From Pseudoneurospora amorphoporcata (Eukaryota; Ascomycota; Sordariomycetes; Sordariales; Sordariaceae), in assembly GCA_033297205.1 (NCBI GenBank), contig MU859297.1, forward strand, positions 1 through 47,087: a DNA stretch of 47,087 nt. The letters run 5' to 3'. Within the stretch, counting starts at the first letter, position 1. Each line of letters begins with the position of its first letter. The translations under genes were made by a program, and so were the position numbers. Of the stretch, positions 34,290 to 45,370 are shown one piece after another. The notes beneath the pieces were generated by a model. That model worked only from the letters and a program-made list of their open reading frames with translations, did not search any database and was not told where the DNA came from.

Positions 34290-36271
34290 TGATGAGCTTA
34301 GCTATTTTATTCCGATATAGTAGCTAAGGACGACAGCGTATTAGGATGTTTAGGCCCAAGGATTCGCTACCGAATTTCAACATAGGCTTGTATCAATGCT
34401 AGGGCATCTTCATGTCGACTTTGCCTTTTCTACGTGAAAGTAAGGTTATTTATACTAGTCAGCGTGTCAGGATGATCGGCCCCGAGCTTCGTCTTGCTCG
34501 TCTCCATCACTTATATAAATAGCTTCTCGGCCTCTTCCTACCGGCCTTGGTTCTAAAATGTCGACGCTAGGTTAGTTATATTAGTTAGCGTAGAAGGATG
34601 ATCGGCCCCGAGCCTTGTCTTACGAGTCTCTATTACCTGCACCTCTAGCTTCTCGGCCTCCTCCTACCGGCCCTGGTTCCTGTACGTCGACGCTAGGTTA
34701 GCCATGTTAGTTAGCGTTGAAGGATGATCGGCCCCGAGCTTCGTCTTGCGAATCTCTATTACCTGTACAAACAGCTTCTCGGCCTCCTCCCACCGGCCCT
34801 GGTTCCTATACGTCGACGTTAGGTTGGCTATACTAGTTAGCGTATCGGGATGATCGGCCCCGAGCTTCGTCTTATTCGTCTCTATCACTTATATATCTAG
34901 CTTTTCGGCCTCCTCCCACCAGCCCTGGTTCCAAAACGTCGACACCAGGTTGGCCATGCTGGTTAGCGTCGAAGGATGATCGGCCCCGAGCTTCGTCTTA
35001 TTCGTCTCTATTACCTATATATCCAACTTCTCGGCCTCCTCCCACCGGCCCTAATTCCTATACGTCGACGCTAGGTTGGTTATGCTAGTCAGTGTGTCGG
35101 GATGATCGGCCCCGAGCTTCGTCTTGCTCGTCTCTATCACCTGCACATCCAGCTTCTCAGCCTCCTTCTATAGTCCTTTATCCCGAAGCACTTCTATATA
35201 TAGCGACGTACTAGCTAATGTTCGCTCGTCTTCTCTTCCTAGTATTTCCTTACGGCTTCTCCTCAATTTACGAGCTATTTTTTCTGCTATATTATATTTA
35301 CCCTGCAATTTTGTATACTATCTATTATTGTATAATAGCGTTGCCTATGCCTCCTTTAGTTTGCCCTCTATTGGTTGGTAGTCTACGGCCCTCTCAACGT
35401 ATAGAAAGAGACGTTAATACGTCGCCCAATTATTATAGTCTCCGGGTGGGAATAGCGCGGCTATCCGTGATACAAATTGATACTTAAATTCCTCCTCCCT
35501 CCTACAGGCCTTCAGCCACGTCCTCGTCGACAGCTGTACGAGGCCGTGCATCTCGAACGTGTCTCCGCTCTCGTTTATAGTTACGAGATAATAGTTTGTT
35601 AGCATTGTTATATTGTCTTCGAATTTATTGTCCGTTTTATTGTTGTATATTTCGTCGTTGTATATTTCGTTATCGCTACTATTAGATCCCAAATCGTGCT
35701 GTACATCGGATCTCCTCTCTTATATTGCCCCGTCTATATGAGGCGGCCTTAGCAATGACTCCGGAATATTTTATTAGTCGAAGAAGCTTATGAGTAAGAG
35801 CAGATCTGCTGCCGAAGCTCTCTTAGAGCGGATATATTCGAAGGATATCTGCTAGGTTGTAAGGATCGCATTCGAAGCCCCTCCCTCTCGCTGAAATTCG
35901 CCTTCGTTATAACCTAGAAGCTAGGCTCTCTTGCTTTCGCTCCTGTTGAATTCGGTTAAATACTTTTCGACTGAGTTCCGTAGCGACCTTCTCTAAATGT
36001 AGGCCGCCGCCTAGCTGATAGTTAGTGGAACGTATTCCAGCGCCCGTATAAATTCCTTTGCCGAATTTTTGTCCGAGAGCAAGCCTAATTTCCTCTCTAG
36101 GAGTAATAGAGTATTACTCTACGCTATTGGCCCGATTTCAATTGTATTTTTGTACCCCCCTACTAGTTTATAAGTTAGATCCTTATTACGTATTGTAACA
36201 AGAAGAGACTTGTTTGGGCTTTGCGGAAGATAATTAGTTAGTCGACGTCGTTTAGGGTTATTATTAGCGCC
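34290..36271 (-). pseudogene. 3' part of ABH-NB-ARC-TPR NLR (end of NB-ARC, TPRs)
   Basis: Continuation of the NLR that starts at 43812, on the other side of the gypsy insertion. Just after the break the frame reads SLLVTIRNKDLTYKL (RNBS-B-like). Then come EYVPLTIS (GLPL-like), EMHGLVQLSTRTWLKA (MHD-like, about 35540) and six or more kinesin-light-chain-type TPRs (KTKLGADHPDTLTSIANL type). It is one frame with TAG/TAA at Trp/Gln positions. The end is near LGPKHPNTLSSLATISE; the exact stop is uncertain. Confidence 0.8.
34440..35190 (-). repeat. TPR array, 126-bp units
   Basis: The motif GGATGATCGGCCCCGAG recurs at 34470, 34596, 34722, 34848, 34974 and 35100, exactly 126 bp (42 codons) apart. 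Each unit encodes one TPR with the consensus KTKLGADHPDTLTS and YRNQGRWEEAEKL. High identity persists despite RIP. Confidence 0.9.
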
Positions 36272-36583
36272 TGTCACAGGTCTGGCGCCCAGTACTAGCA
36301 TCTGGCACACGGTTAGCCAGACCACGAGTGCCGGCAATGCACGCCAACCCGGCAAGGGACCGGCAGGCCCAGAGCCCATTGGTCCCCTCTAGCCTCCATA
36401 CGGTTACATGCTCAGACCGTGGAGCTGCCTCAGGTAGTCAGGCACCTATACCAGCGCACGGCCTTAAAAGATAGGCGACAAGGTTCGCCCTACGGGCCAG
36501 TCTTTCTTCTCTTTTCTTCTCGTAGAACCTTAATTGATCATTCTGGTGTCAGCATCTGCGCACTGCTCTGCTGTCCCCTTACA
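36272..36583 (+). repeat. gypsy 5' LTR
   Basis: Matches 42063-42374 over its full length with a handful of C/T and G/A differences in both directions. Both LTRs are less damaged than the interior. Confidence 0.92.
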
Positions 36584-36650
36584 TTAGGTTCTACCTCTTA
36601 CAAGGAAGGACTGCCTGCAGCTGTAAGCGCGGCAACACATTGGCATTGGA

Positions 36651-37990
36651 ATGGTTTCTTTTACGGTACCTAACGACAATAATACCGATATCGATATGGA
36701 AGAATTTCACGACCCCCAGCCTCCTGCCGAGAGAGCTGAAGACACCACCGAAAGTATAGACAGCACTAACGCTACCGGCCTGCTCGGCTTGCTCGCGCGT
36801 GCGCTGTAGACGAGTCCCGAGTTTAGGAACAAAGTCAAGTCTATAATTCCTTTTTCTACCTACTCCTAACCTACCCTCAAACTTGCGTTCGACTTTCCTG
36901 CTAAGTAGGACTCTAGTAGTAAGAAAGATAAAGAGAAACCTAAGCTTAGAGATAACGACTCTTCCGATGACGATTCCAAACCCTACCGGCGTAAGCCTCT
37001 TGACCTCCCCAAGTGGGACGGCAAGCCTAACACTTTTATGTTCTACTACAACAAGCTCGTTAAAACGTATAACATTGATTTTAGGAAAGGCTTGCGTACT
37101 GATATAGAAGCGGCCTGGATTGAAATTCTCAATACCCTACCCGACGAGAAGTAACAACGCTTCGAAGGGTATTGGACTTACCAAACCCTTACCGGCTAAG
37201 AGAACCCGGCCGAATTGCTTGAACAAATCCGGCAAGTCTTCGGCACCCGCCATACCCAAGATCAGGCGTTCGATAACCTCGCTAGGATGCGATAGAAAGA
37301 TGGCGAACTGTTTTCCGACTTTTACGCCAACTTCGACGATGAACTTTTGAAGTTAGGTGGTTACGATTGGGATAGCCGAGCCAAATTTGGTTTCTTCCGT
37401 TGCGCTATCAATAAGAGGTTTAGTGATTAGCTCTTTATGATTTAGCTGTCCGACGACTACTTAACTTGTGTGGATCAGCTTTAGAATATTGCTCGCTAAT
37501 ACGAAAAAACTATTGAGTTCCGGTCCCTCTACTAAGCTTTCTTGCGAAAGGGAGGTAATAAGGACCGGCGGTCTATAGTATATTTACCCGTCTTATCGGG
37601 TGTAAGTGCGGGCCCCCCCAGCCAGCGCTAGTCTTTATACGCCCAAAGTCCGGCTTCCTCAGGTCCGGCTCCTGGGTATAGCCTTGATGCCGACGGCGAT
37701 GTTATTATGACCTCAACAAATATTCGAGGAGCTCGAGGTAGTGGCACCTCCCAGCGCCGAGCCTGTACTAAATAGGTAACTATAGAGGAGCGTGATAAGC
37801 GTAAGGCCGAAGGCCGTTGTATCCGTTGCGGCGCTACGGGTTATATTATCGCTAGGTGTCCCTATCTCCCACCTATTAATCCCTAAAATAATAAGAGCGT
37901 CCGCGTTTAGGCTACTTATGTGGCCCCGCTGTTGGAAGAAGAGGAAGATACTGGGGACGCTCTAGATAACTCCGACGTGGAGTAGGGAAA
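36651..37990 (+). pseudogene. gypsy gag
   Basis: ATG 36651 starts MVSFTVPNDNNTDIDMEEF. Capsid segment: PLDLPKWDGKPNTFMFYYNK and WTYQTLTG. The zinc knuckle near 37830 reads CIRCGATGYIIARCP: the expected His is Tyr (CAT to TAT, a RIP-type change). Stops TAG/TAA occur throughout one frame. Confidence 0.75.
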
Positions 37991-40900
37991 AGAGTAGCTC
38001 CGGTGCAAAGTCGGGCGCCGGAGCCCTCCCTCGAAGTACTGAGCAAAGTGGAAGAGTTTAAGCTACAAATGGAAGCAGAGCCTACTTTAATACCCATTGT
38101 TGTTAATTCTACAAACTTATTCCACGTCCTTGTTGATGAAGGGTGCCAGTGCTTCGCCGCAATTAGTAAAGATATTATTAAAGATTTCTAAATACCCGTC
38201 GTCCCTATTTAGGGCCGGTAAGTACGTGGTGTTTCAGTTATTATGGAGGGCGCGACTATCTAAGGTATTGCATATTTCCTTTTCGAGCTATAAGGGAAAG
38301 TTTCCCCTGCTTGTGCCTATGTCGTCCTAGAATTAGAATATCCTATTATTCTGGGTAAGCCGTGGCTTACGGCTAATAAGGCCTACTCTATTCCCCACGA
38401 GAAGCGCCTTTGGCACGGAGCTACGGAGTCCTGGGTTGATCACGTTAGCCTAGGGAAGCCCGAGCCCTCCCCGATGTTGCAAGAGCTTAAGGGAGCGGTC
38501 CACGTTATTGCTATTACTTTCGTTGGCACGTACAAGCGTATTAAGAAGAAATACAGTCGAGACGTCGTAGATGCAAGTATTTTCGCGGTTACTATGAAAG
38601 ATATTGAGAAGGCTCTAGCCCCCAAGAGAGTCCGTACCGACGAAGAGCTTAAGTAGGTTATCCTACAGGAGTTTTGGGATCTCCTGCTCCTATTCCGGAA
38701 GTAAGAGGCCGATCGTTTCAATAAGTACAAAACGGGTGTGGACCTAAAGATAGAATTTAAGAAGGGCCCCGATAGTAAAGATCTACCGCTGTTGTACGGC
38801 CCGTTGTATAATATATCTCGAGAAGAACTCTTAGTACTTAAGAAGACTCTTCGGGACTTACTAAATAAAGGGTTTATCCGAGCTAATAACTCTGAGGCGG
38901 GCGCTCCAGTCCTCTTCGTCCGGAAGCCCGGTGGTGGTCTCCGTTTCTACTGTAATTACCAAGCTTTCAACGCTATTACCCGTACGGACCGCTACCCCCT
39001 ACCACTTATCCGTAAAACTTTTAGAGTATTAAAGGGTATGACGTGGTATTCGAAGGTGGACGTTGTACAAGCGTTCCATAAAATCCGTATAGCAGAGGGC
39101 GAGGAACCTAAAACGGTATTCCGAACCCGATACGGCTTATTTAAATAGTTAGTAGTACTATTCGGTCTTTGCGGTACCCCGGCGGCCTTCTAACGGTATA
39201 TTAATAATATATTGGGCGACTATTTTGACAGTTTCTATTCGGCTTATATAGACGACGTTTTAATTTTTACAGACGGTTCTAAAAAGGACTATATGGAGAA
39301 GGTCCGGCTAGTACTAGAACGCCTCCGGGATGTTGGTCTTTACCTAGATTTGGATAAGTGCGAGTTCGCTGTTAAAAAGGTTAAGTACTTGGGCTTTATT
39401 ATTCATGCGGGTATTAGTATTTAGGCTGATCCAAATAAGGTCAAAGCGATTCTTGAGTGGGCTGTTCTGGTCTCCTAAAAAGGAGTCCGCAGTTTCCTCG
39501 GCTTCGTTAATTATTACTAGATATTTATACCAAATTTCTCATCGATTGCTGCACTATTTATAACTTTGACGGGTAAAAGTATAACGTTCGAGTAGACGGC
39601 CGCTTGCGAAGAAGCCTTCTAGTTACTCAAGATTCTTTTTACATAGGTACCGATCCTTACAGAGTGGGACCCAGAACGCCTAACGTTTCTAGAGACCGAC
39701 TGCAGCGGGTTCGCCTTGGGTGGTTGCCTCACCTAAGAGGTTAACGGCCAACGGAAGGTCGTTGCCTTCTACTCCCGGAAGTTAGTTCTAGCGGAACGTA
39801 ATTACCCTATTTACGACAAAGAGATGCTCGTTATTATCGACTGTTTAAAAGAGTGGCAAGCCGAACTCCGCAGCTGCGAAGCCTTTACTATCCTTACTAA
39901 TTACCGGAATTTAGAATATTTTATAACTCGGCAGCACCTTTCTGAGAGGCAGGCCCGTTGGGTTGAGTACTTCTCTCGTTTCAACTTCGAGCTCTAGTAC
40001 CGCCCGGGCAAGGAAGCGGTCGTCCCAAACGCCTTGTCCCGCCGTAACTAGGACCGGCCTACCGACGATAACCGGGAAGCTCGAGACCTCCAGCTCATTC
40101 TGGACTCCGCGTTGAAGAATTACGTACGTATCTCGGCAATGGGAATGCAGCGGCGCCGGGAGGTGAGGAAGGGTGTACGAGTGTTTGAAGATCCGGATTT
40201 GTAATAGTTTTGGGATACTGTCGTTACAAAGGATTCTCTATACCAGTAGGTACTCTAGGCGGTTAAGAATAACGAGCGGGATCTCTCCTCTACGAAATTA
40301 AGGCTCCAGATCGCGGATTGCTTAGTGGATGATAAAGGCAGATTACGGTATAAAAGCAAGCTCTGGGTTCCCGGAAGCCCGGTAGTAACCGAGTCCGAAG
40401 CTATAAAGCTCTCCAACTCTGACCGAGAGCTCAACGCCCTTCGCACGAAAATTATCTAGATTACGTACGACTTTTAAGCTCTCGGACACCCAGGAAGAGA
40501 GGGCACGATAGCGGCCCTCACCCGGTATTTTTACTGGCCGTTGCTAAACGCACACGTACGCCAATTTCTTCGCAACTGCTATATTTGCGGCTCGGTTAAG
40601 TATTGGAGAGACTAATGGAGAGGGTTCCTATAACCCTTGCCCATCCCGGATCAATTCTTCCGAGAAATCTAGATGGATTTTATTACGGACTTCCCGGAAT
40701 CAGGAGGCAATACTTGCCTACTAGTTATTAAAGACCGCCTTAGTAAGAATATTATTTTAGAGCCTATGCCGTCGATAGATATAGAAACCTGCGCCGAAAG
40801 ATTCCTAAGTTGTTTTGTCCGGCACTACGGCTGGCCACGGTCAATCGTCAATAATAGGGGCTCTAACTGGACTGGCAGGTTCTGGAGAAGACTTTGCGAG

Positions 40901-41812
40901 GTATTTGGTATTAAGTAGTTGCTCAGTACGGCCTACTACCCCCAGACAGACGGCGGATTAGAAAGAATGAACTAAGAGGTTTAAGCCTTCTTAAGAGCAT
41001 ATATCAATTGGGTTTAAGACGATTGGCACGAGTGGTGCTTAATGGCCTAGCTAGCGATTAACAGCCGCATTAATACTTTAATCGGCATGTCTCCTTTCTT
41101 TGCCGTATACGGCTTCGACCTAGAAACCGTAGTACCAGTTATCCCCGAGTCCGCTAGAGACTCCCGTATTCTAGTTAACGTCCGGGCCCAATAGTTCGTT
41201 GAAAAGCTGTTATAAATCACGGACATTTGCCAAGTTACTATGGCTGTGGCGGTATAAGAATAGGAGAAGTACGCCAACCGCACTCGCTAGCTAGCAGAAA
41301 GGTTCCAAGCGGGTGATAAAGTTTGGCTGAACCTTAAGAACTACGCTTCCCCGAGACCTAAGAAGAAACTGGATTGGTTGCACGCGAAGTATACGGTTTT
41401 TCGAGTTCTCTCCCCGTTAGTTGTAGAACTCACGGGTCTACCGAATAACGTTTATAATATCTTCTACGTTGACCTCCTTCGGAGGGCTGCAGACGACCTA
41501 CTATTAGGGTAAGTCACGGTAGACTATTAACCGCTTCTAGTTTTGGTGGAAGGGGAGGAAGAATACTTCGTGGAAAAAATCTTGTGCGCAGACGGTCCCC
41601 CGACGAATAGAAAGGTCTATGTTAAGTGGAAGGGATATTACAAACCCTTATGGCACCCCTTAGAGGATTTTGTAGAGTTAGAAGCTTTAAAAATCTTCGA
41701 AAAGGAGTATAGGGACGCCCGAATTAACAACGGACTATCAGATCGTTTTATAAGGAATAAGGTTAAGCGGAAAAAGACGAGGTTAAGTAGAAGAAGCGGT
41801 AGGGCGAGCTAA
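37990..41812 (+). pseudogene. gypsy pol with chromodomain
   Basis: Single frame offset from gag by two (a -1 relation). Protease LVDEGCQC; RT GAPVLFVRKPGGGLRFY and YIDDVLIF; RNase H FLETDCSGFALGG; integrase zinc part GHPGREGT and NCYICG; core MDFITDFPESGG, then VNNRGSNWTGRFW, where a DRGSNW Asp is usual, so that residue is Asn here. The C-terminus (about 41560-41730) reads EEEYFVEKILCADG, YVKWKGYYKPLWHPLEDF: a chromodomain as in chromoviruses. The final TAA is at 41810. Confidence 0.85.
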
Positions 41813-42062
41813 GAGGCCTCTGTTCCGAAGAGTTACTATGGTCTTTGAGTACCCCTGACTATGCTGGCCGATAATTTAATTAACCGAATAACATTAAGCC
41901 CTGGGACGAGCGAGAGTGGTGATGGTTCTAGCAATAGTGGTTGTTGACAGGGAGTAAGTAGGAGAGCGAGTCTAGAAGAGGGGAGAGATTTTGGGTCTTG
42001 TTTAAAAGATGAGGGTAGTTGCGCGACGCGGTGGTGGCTGGAGGGAGGAAAGGGGGGACTAA

Positions 42063-42374
42063 TGTTACAGGTCTGGCGCCCAGTACTAGCATCTGGCACA
42101 CGGTTAGCCAGACCACGAGTGCCGGCAATGTACGCTAACCCGGCAAGGGACCGGCAGGCCTAGAGCCCATTGGTCCCCTCTAGCCTCTATACGGTTACAT
42201 GCTCAGACCGTGGGGCTGCTTCAGGCAGTCAGGCACCTATACCAGCGCACGGCCTTAAAAGATAGGCGACAAGGTTCGCCCTACGGGCCAGTCTTTCTTC
42301 TCTTTTCTTTTCGTAGAACCTTAATTGATTATTCTGGTGTCAGCATCTGCGCACTGCTCTGCTGTCCCCTTACA
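42063..42374 (+). repeat. gypsy 3' LTR
   Basis: Partner of 36272-36583; followed at once by the GCGCC target duplication. Confidence 0.92.
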
Positions 42375-42379
42375 GCGCC

Positions 42380-43812
42380 GAAGAATATGTCGACGTTATC
42401 GGCGCTATCGAAGATTACGATTTATTAGTGGTCTCGTTCGTTTGATAGCTAGCTATATATAAGCTGTGGTATATCGGCCTTCGGCTACCTCCGGCCTGGT
42501 AGTTTTACGGTATTAGCGATTGCTTTGAACCCTTCTTCGACGCGTGCTTGTGTGCCGGCATAGACCTAGAACACTTATTTATTAGGCTCTTTTACCGCTG
42601 TTCGGTACGCGTATTCGATAGCTAATTGCGACTTGCCTACGCTACCGAGGCCTACTAAGGCTATACAACCGGCCGGCTCCGAATATCTTTAGTCGATCTA
42701 GTCGAGAACGTTTTTACGGTTAATAAAATAAGGGTCGCGGGAGAAAGGAATAGTCGCGGATTTCAGTCGCTCTAAGATGCCGTGGTGATACTTCTTCGAG
42801 CGAGACTAGAATTCAATTACTTCCTTAAATTTCGAAAATATAGCTTTGTAACTTTCACTTCTTATCGCAAATTTGTTTAGCCCGTAATGGTCGACTGGGA
42901 GACCGATATTTCGGACTTGTAGTTTATAATATGTAGAGGACTGTTTGCGAACACCCTATAATTGCTATTAGTACCCTTCGCCCCTACTAAGGGACCTTAC
43001 TTACAAATAATTCCTAACGAATTAACCAGAACCGGAAAATCTGTATTAGCCGTTGCTCGAAAAAGTTAAATATATACTAGTCGTCCCGAGTAATCTCTAT
43101 GAAGTCGCTATACAATTCGTATAGCGGAATTAAATCGTAATTTAAGTTGTCTAAGATGGAGGGGTTCGACCCGAGTAGCTAGTGAGCTTGCGCTACCTAC
43201 TAACCCAATCTACTGAGGCTAGACCTATAATGTGGCGTATCTAAAAAGAGAATCCCCTTAGTGTATTCGGTAATTTAGTTAAAGTCTTAGTTAATATGAT
43301 TATAGTCTCGATGCCTCTAGGCTTTAACGAGTATTTAGAACAATCAATTCAGCCACTTCAGAGACCGCCAATCAACCTACCTACTTAACTACCAAGCCGC
43401 CGTAGCTATATCCCACGAAGATTAGGTCCCGGCTTCGCTCCTAGGGTCGTTAGTAGTACTCTAAGGTTGGATTAATCATTATATTTACCGCCTCGGTTAT
43501 GCGGATCCCCCTGATGTGTTCCAGAAGCCCTTTTCCAAGCAGCTCCAGCCGTGTATATAATGCATCCCTTTGCCAGTATGAGTCGTAGTTATAATAGAAG
43601 ATGCGAACTTCTCGGCCGATTGTATGAGGTAAATTATTAGGAAGGAAATCGCTGACCCAGTTCACGAACTAATTGGTCTCAGGCGTCGTATCTTTGGGTA
43701 CATCGGCCGTTGCCGCAAGTCCCATCTCTGCAGGTCTCTTCGCTCGCCATGTCGTATCGGGGTTAGATCCCAGGCCGTATACGAAGATGAAACTGCTTTT
43801 GTCAGTACTCAT
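42380..43812 (-). pseudogene. 5' part of ABH-NB-ARC-TPR NLR
   Basis: Starts MSTDKSSFIFVYGLGSNPDT at 43812. Alpha/beta-hydrolase domain: WVSDFLPNNLPHTIGREVRI, nucleophile motif IFVGYSYGGLVVK (about 43395), KGILFLDTPHY. An intron-like element at 43004-42956 (GTAAGT, TACTAAT, TATAG) and probably another after GGLVVK are needed to keep frame. NB-ARC begins with P-loop GLGSVGKSQLAIEYAYR (about 42630), then VYAGTQARVEEGFKAIA and Walker B IVIFDSADNVDIFFGA, where the chromovirus cuts. Stops sit at Trp/Gln codons. Hydrolase-type N-termini are a known fungal NLR effector class; activity here is lost. Confidence 0.82.
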
Positions 43813-43838
43813 TCTAATAGAGAGCTAGCGGATTGTGC

Positions 43839-44213
43839 CTACTCAACTCCACCAGCCTGCGCTAGTGAACTATTATCGCCTACCGGAATAAGCCCGGACC
43901 TAGATTTTGGAGCCTGCCTAGGGTCGAGCCGAATCGGGATTCCCCTCGTATATTGGTTGTAGAGGAATGTTAGCAAGGCTAGAATAATACAAAGGAGGCC
44001 GAGGCGAGTAGAGATTTCCCTCGTATATTGATCGTAGAGGAACGCTAGCGAGAGTAGAAAGGTAAAAAGGAAACATGCAGTTGCGGTAAGGTCTATAGCG
44101 GCTCGCTTCTTTGAAACAGGGTCGGCCCGCTTTGCCGAATTATCCGTTATTTGTCGGTTAGGCTGTGGCGCCGGTCGCGAGCTTGCGTAGGCGATGATAG
44201 CGATGATTGTCAC
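43839..44213 (-). pseudogene. Short ORF with two membrane segments upstream of the NLR
   Basis: 124 codons, predicted helices around ATACFLFTFLLSLAFLY and LGLLCIILALLTFLYNQY. An internal duplication gives FLYDQYTREISTRL and FLYNQYTRGIPIRL (about 78 bp apart in the DNA). It ends 27 bases from the NLR ATG in a different frame. It may be an upstream exon encoding a membrane anchor of the hydrolase-NLR, or an independent small protein. Family unknown. Confidence 0.35.
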
Positions 44214-45370
44214 GGCGAATAGAGGGACGGAATGCGATAAAGGGATAATGACCCTACTATTGGATAAAGATCGAAAGATGGGGAAGAAAGTCTAAGATAT
44301 AAGAATAGGTTTGGTACGCGAAGGATATTTCAGATCCTGGTGGGGCTATTGCGCCAGAATAGAATAATTACTTCTAGCGGCTAAGCCGCGCCATTACAAT
44401 AATAGCTCTCCGTAGCTCTTAATGAATTTGAGATGCATGGGCATAATATGATTGGGTGGCGCGTTAATCTGTTGTCAACTTCGTGGGCGTGGCGTGGCGT
44501 TTGGCAGCTGAAGTCGCCAGGCGGCTAGTGTTAGATTAGGGGTTGGAGATTTGGGTTTTTGGGTTTCTAGTTAAGTATATTGTTGGGCCGCCGCCACCTG
44601 GTAAGGTTGGCTGGCACCTGGCCCACTTTCACTTCTAGACCATACTAATATTTTATCCTTCTTCCTTTCTCTTCTTGTAGCGCTTTCTTTTGTGATTATC
44701 TATAATATTATCCTTTCTTTAATTCAACATATCGCTTCCCACATATACTCAATCTAGGATAGCCTCCCAGCCCCCCCTATTACCTAGTTTCTATTATCAA
44801 TTAATTCTATACGGTCACATTTGATAGCTAGTTGTAGCCTGCGGTTGGCCTCTGCGAAGTTAGGCTGTTGAGATTTGGGTTGGAATTAATGAAGAGAAAT
44901 TGATAATTGGATTGGTCTGGTGGAAGAAGAGGAAGAGGTGTGCCAATCCTCCTTAAATATAATGGTAATGGAAAATCTGGGTGGAGTGTTCTGTCCCAAC
45001 CTTATACTACTCTCCCGCTGCCTTTCTATAGCCGATTTATTATACTTGTTATAGTACTAGCGTTGTAGCTCGGCTTTTAGGTACTTAGTCAAGCCCGGTA
45101 GAATTCGCGCCCCTATTTTAAGGCGTACCTTATTCGCCGGCCTTTAGCTACTTCCTCTTTTCTACTCTTTAGCTTTTATTATTAATTTATTTATATCGAT
45201 TTCTTTTGGCCCAGCCCTGCTTGTACCCTGAATCGTGTTGTTACAATATTGTTAATTTAAGTACAATATTTAATTTTTTTTAGGCACCTTTTCCTTTATC
45301 GTGCGTTCCTAATAGAGACCGTCTAAGTTTGTATCCCGATGTGACGGTTTAAAACGTCGCTATCGAGTTA
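44214..45370. other. No recognisable gene; contains RIP copy of window start
   Basis: AT-rich spacer. Includes the 44619-44713 duplicate. I see no other domain or RNA gene. Confidence 0.45.
44619..44713. repeat. RIP-mutated copy of 1-95
   Basis: Ungapped match to 1-95 with only C-to-T and G-to-A changes in this copy (for example GATCATCCACAATATCATC reads GATTATCTATAATATTATC). After 44713 the two diverge. Confidence 0.8.

Larger units (their letters stand above)
36272..42374 (+). mobile_element. Ty3/gypsy chromovirus, 6103 bp, inserted in an NLR
   Basis: 312-bp LTRs (36272-36583, 42063-42374) begin TGTCACAGG/TGTTACAGG and end CCCTTACA. The flanking GCGCC (36267-36271 and 42375-42379) is a perfect target duplication. 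It contains gag and pol with protease, RT, RNase H, integrase and a C-terminal chromodomain. The element is RIP-damaged and inactive. It lies in opposite orientation to the host NLR and splits it near Walker B. Confidence 0.95.

Noticed and set aside
34440..35190. 126-bp direct repeats as a satellite
   Set aside because: Each unit translates as a TPR in the NLR frame on the minus strand.
43000..43450. Frameshift in the hydrolase-NLR between GGLVVK and the P-loop
   Set aside because: A canonical short intron (GTAAGT...TACTAAT...TAG) at 43004-42956 and a probable second one explain frame changes at least as well.
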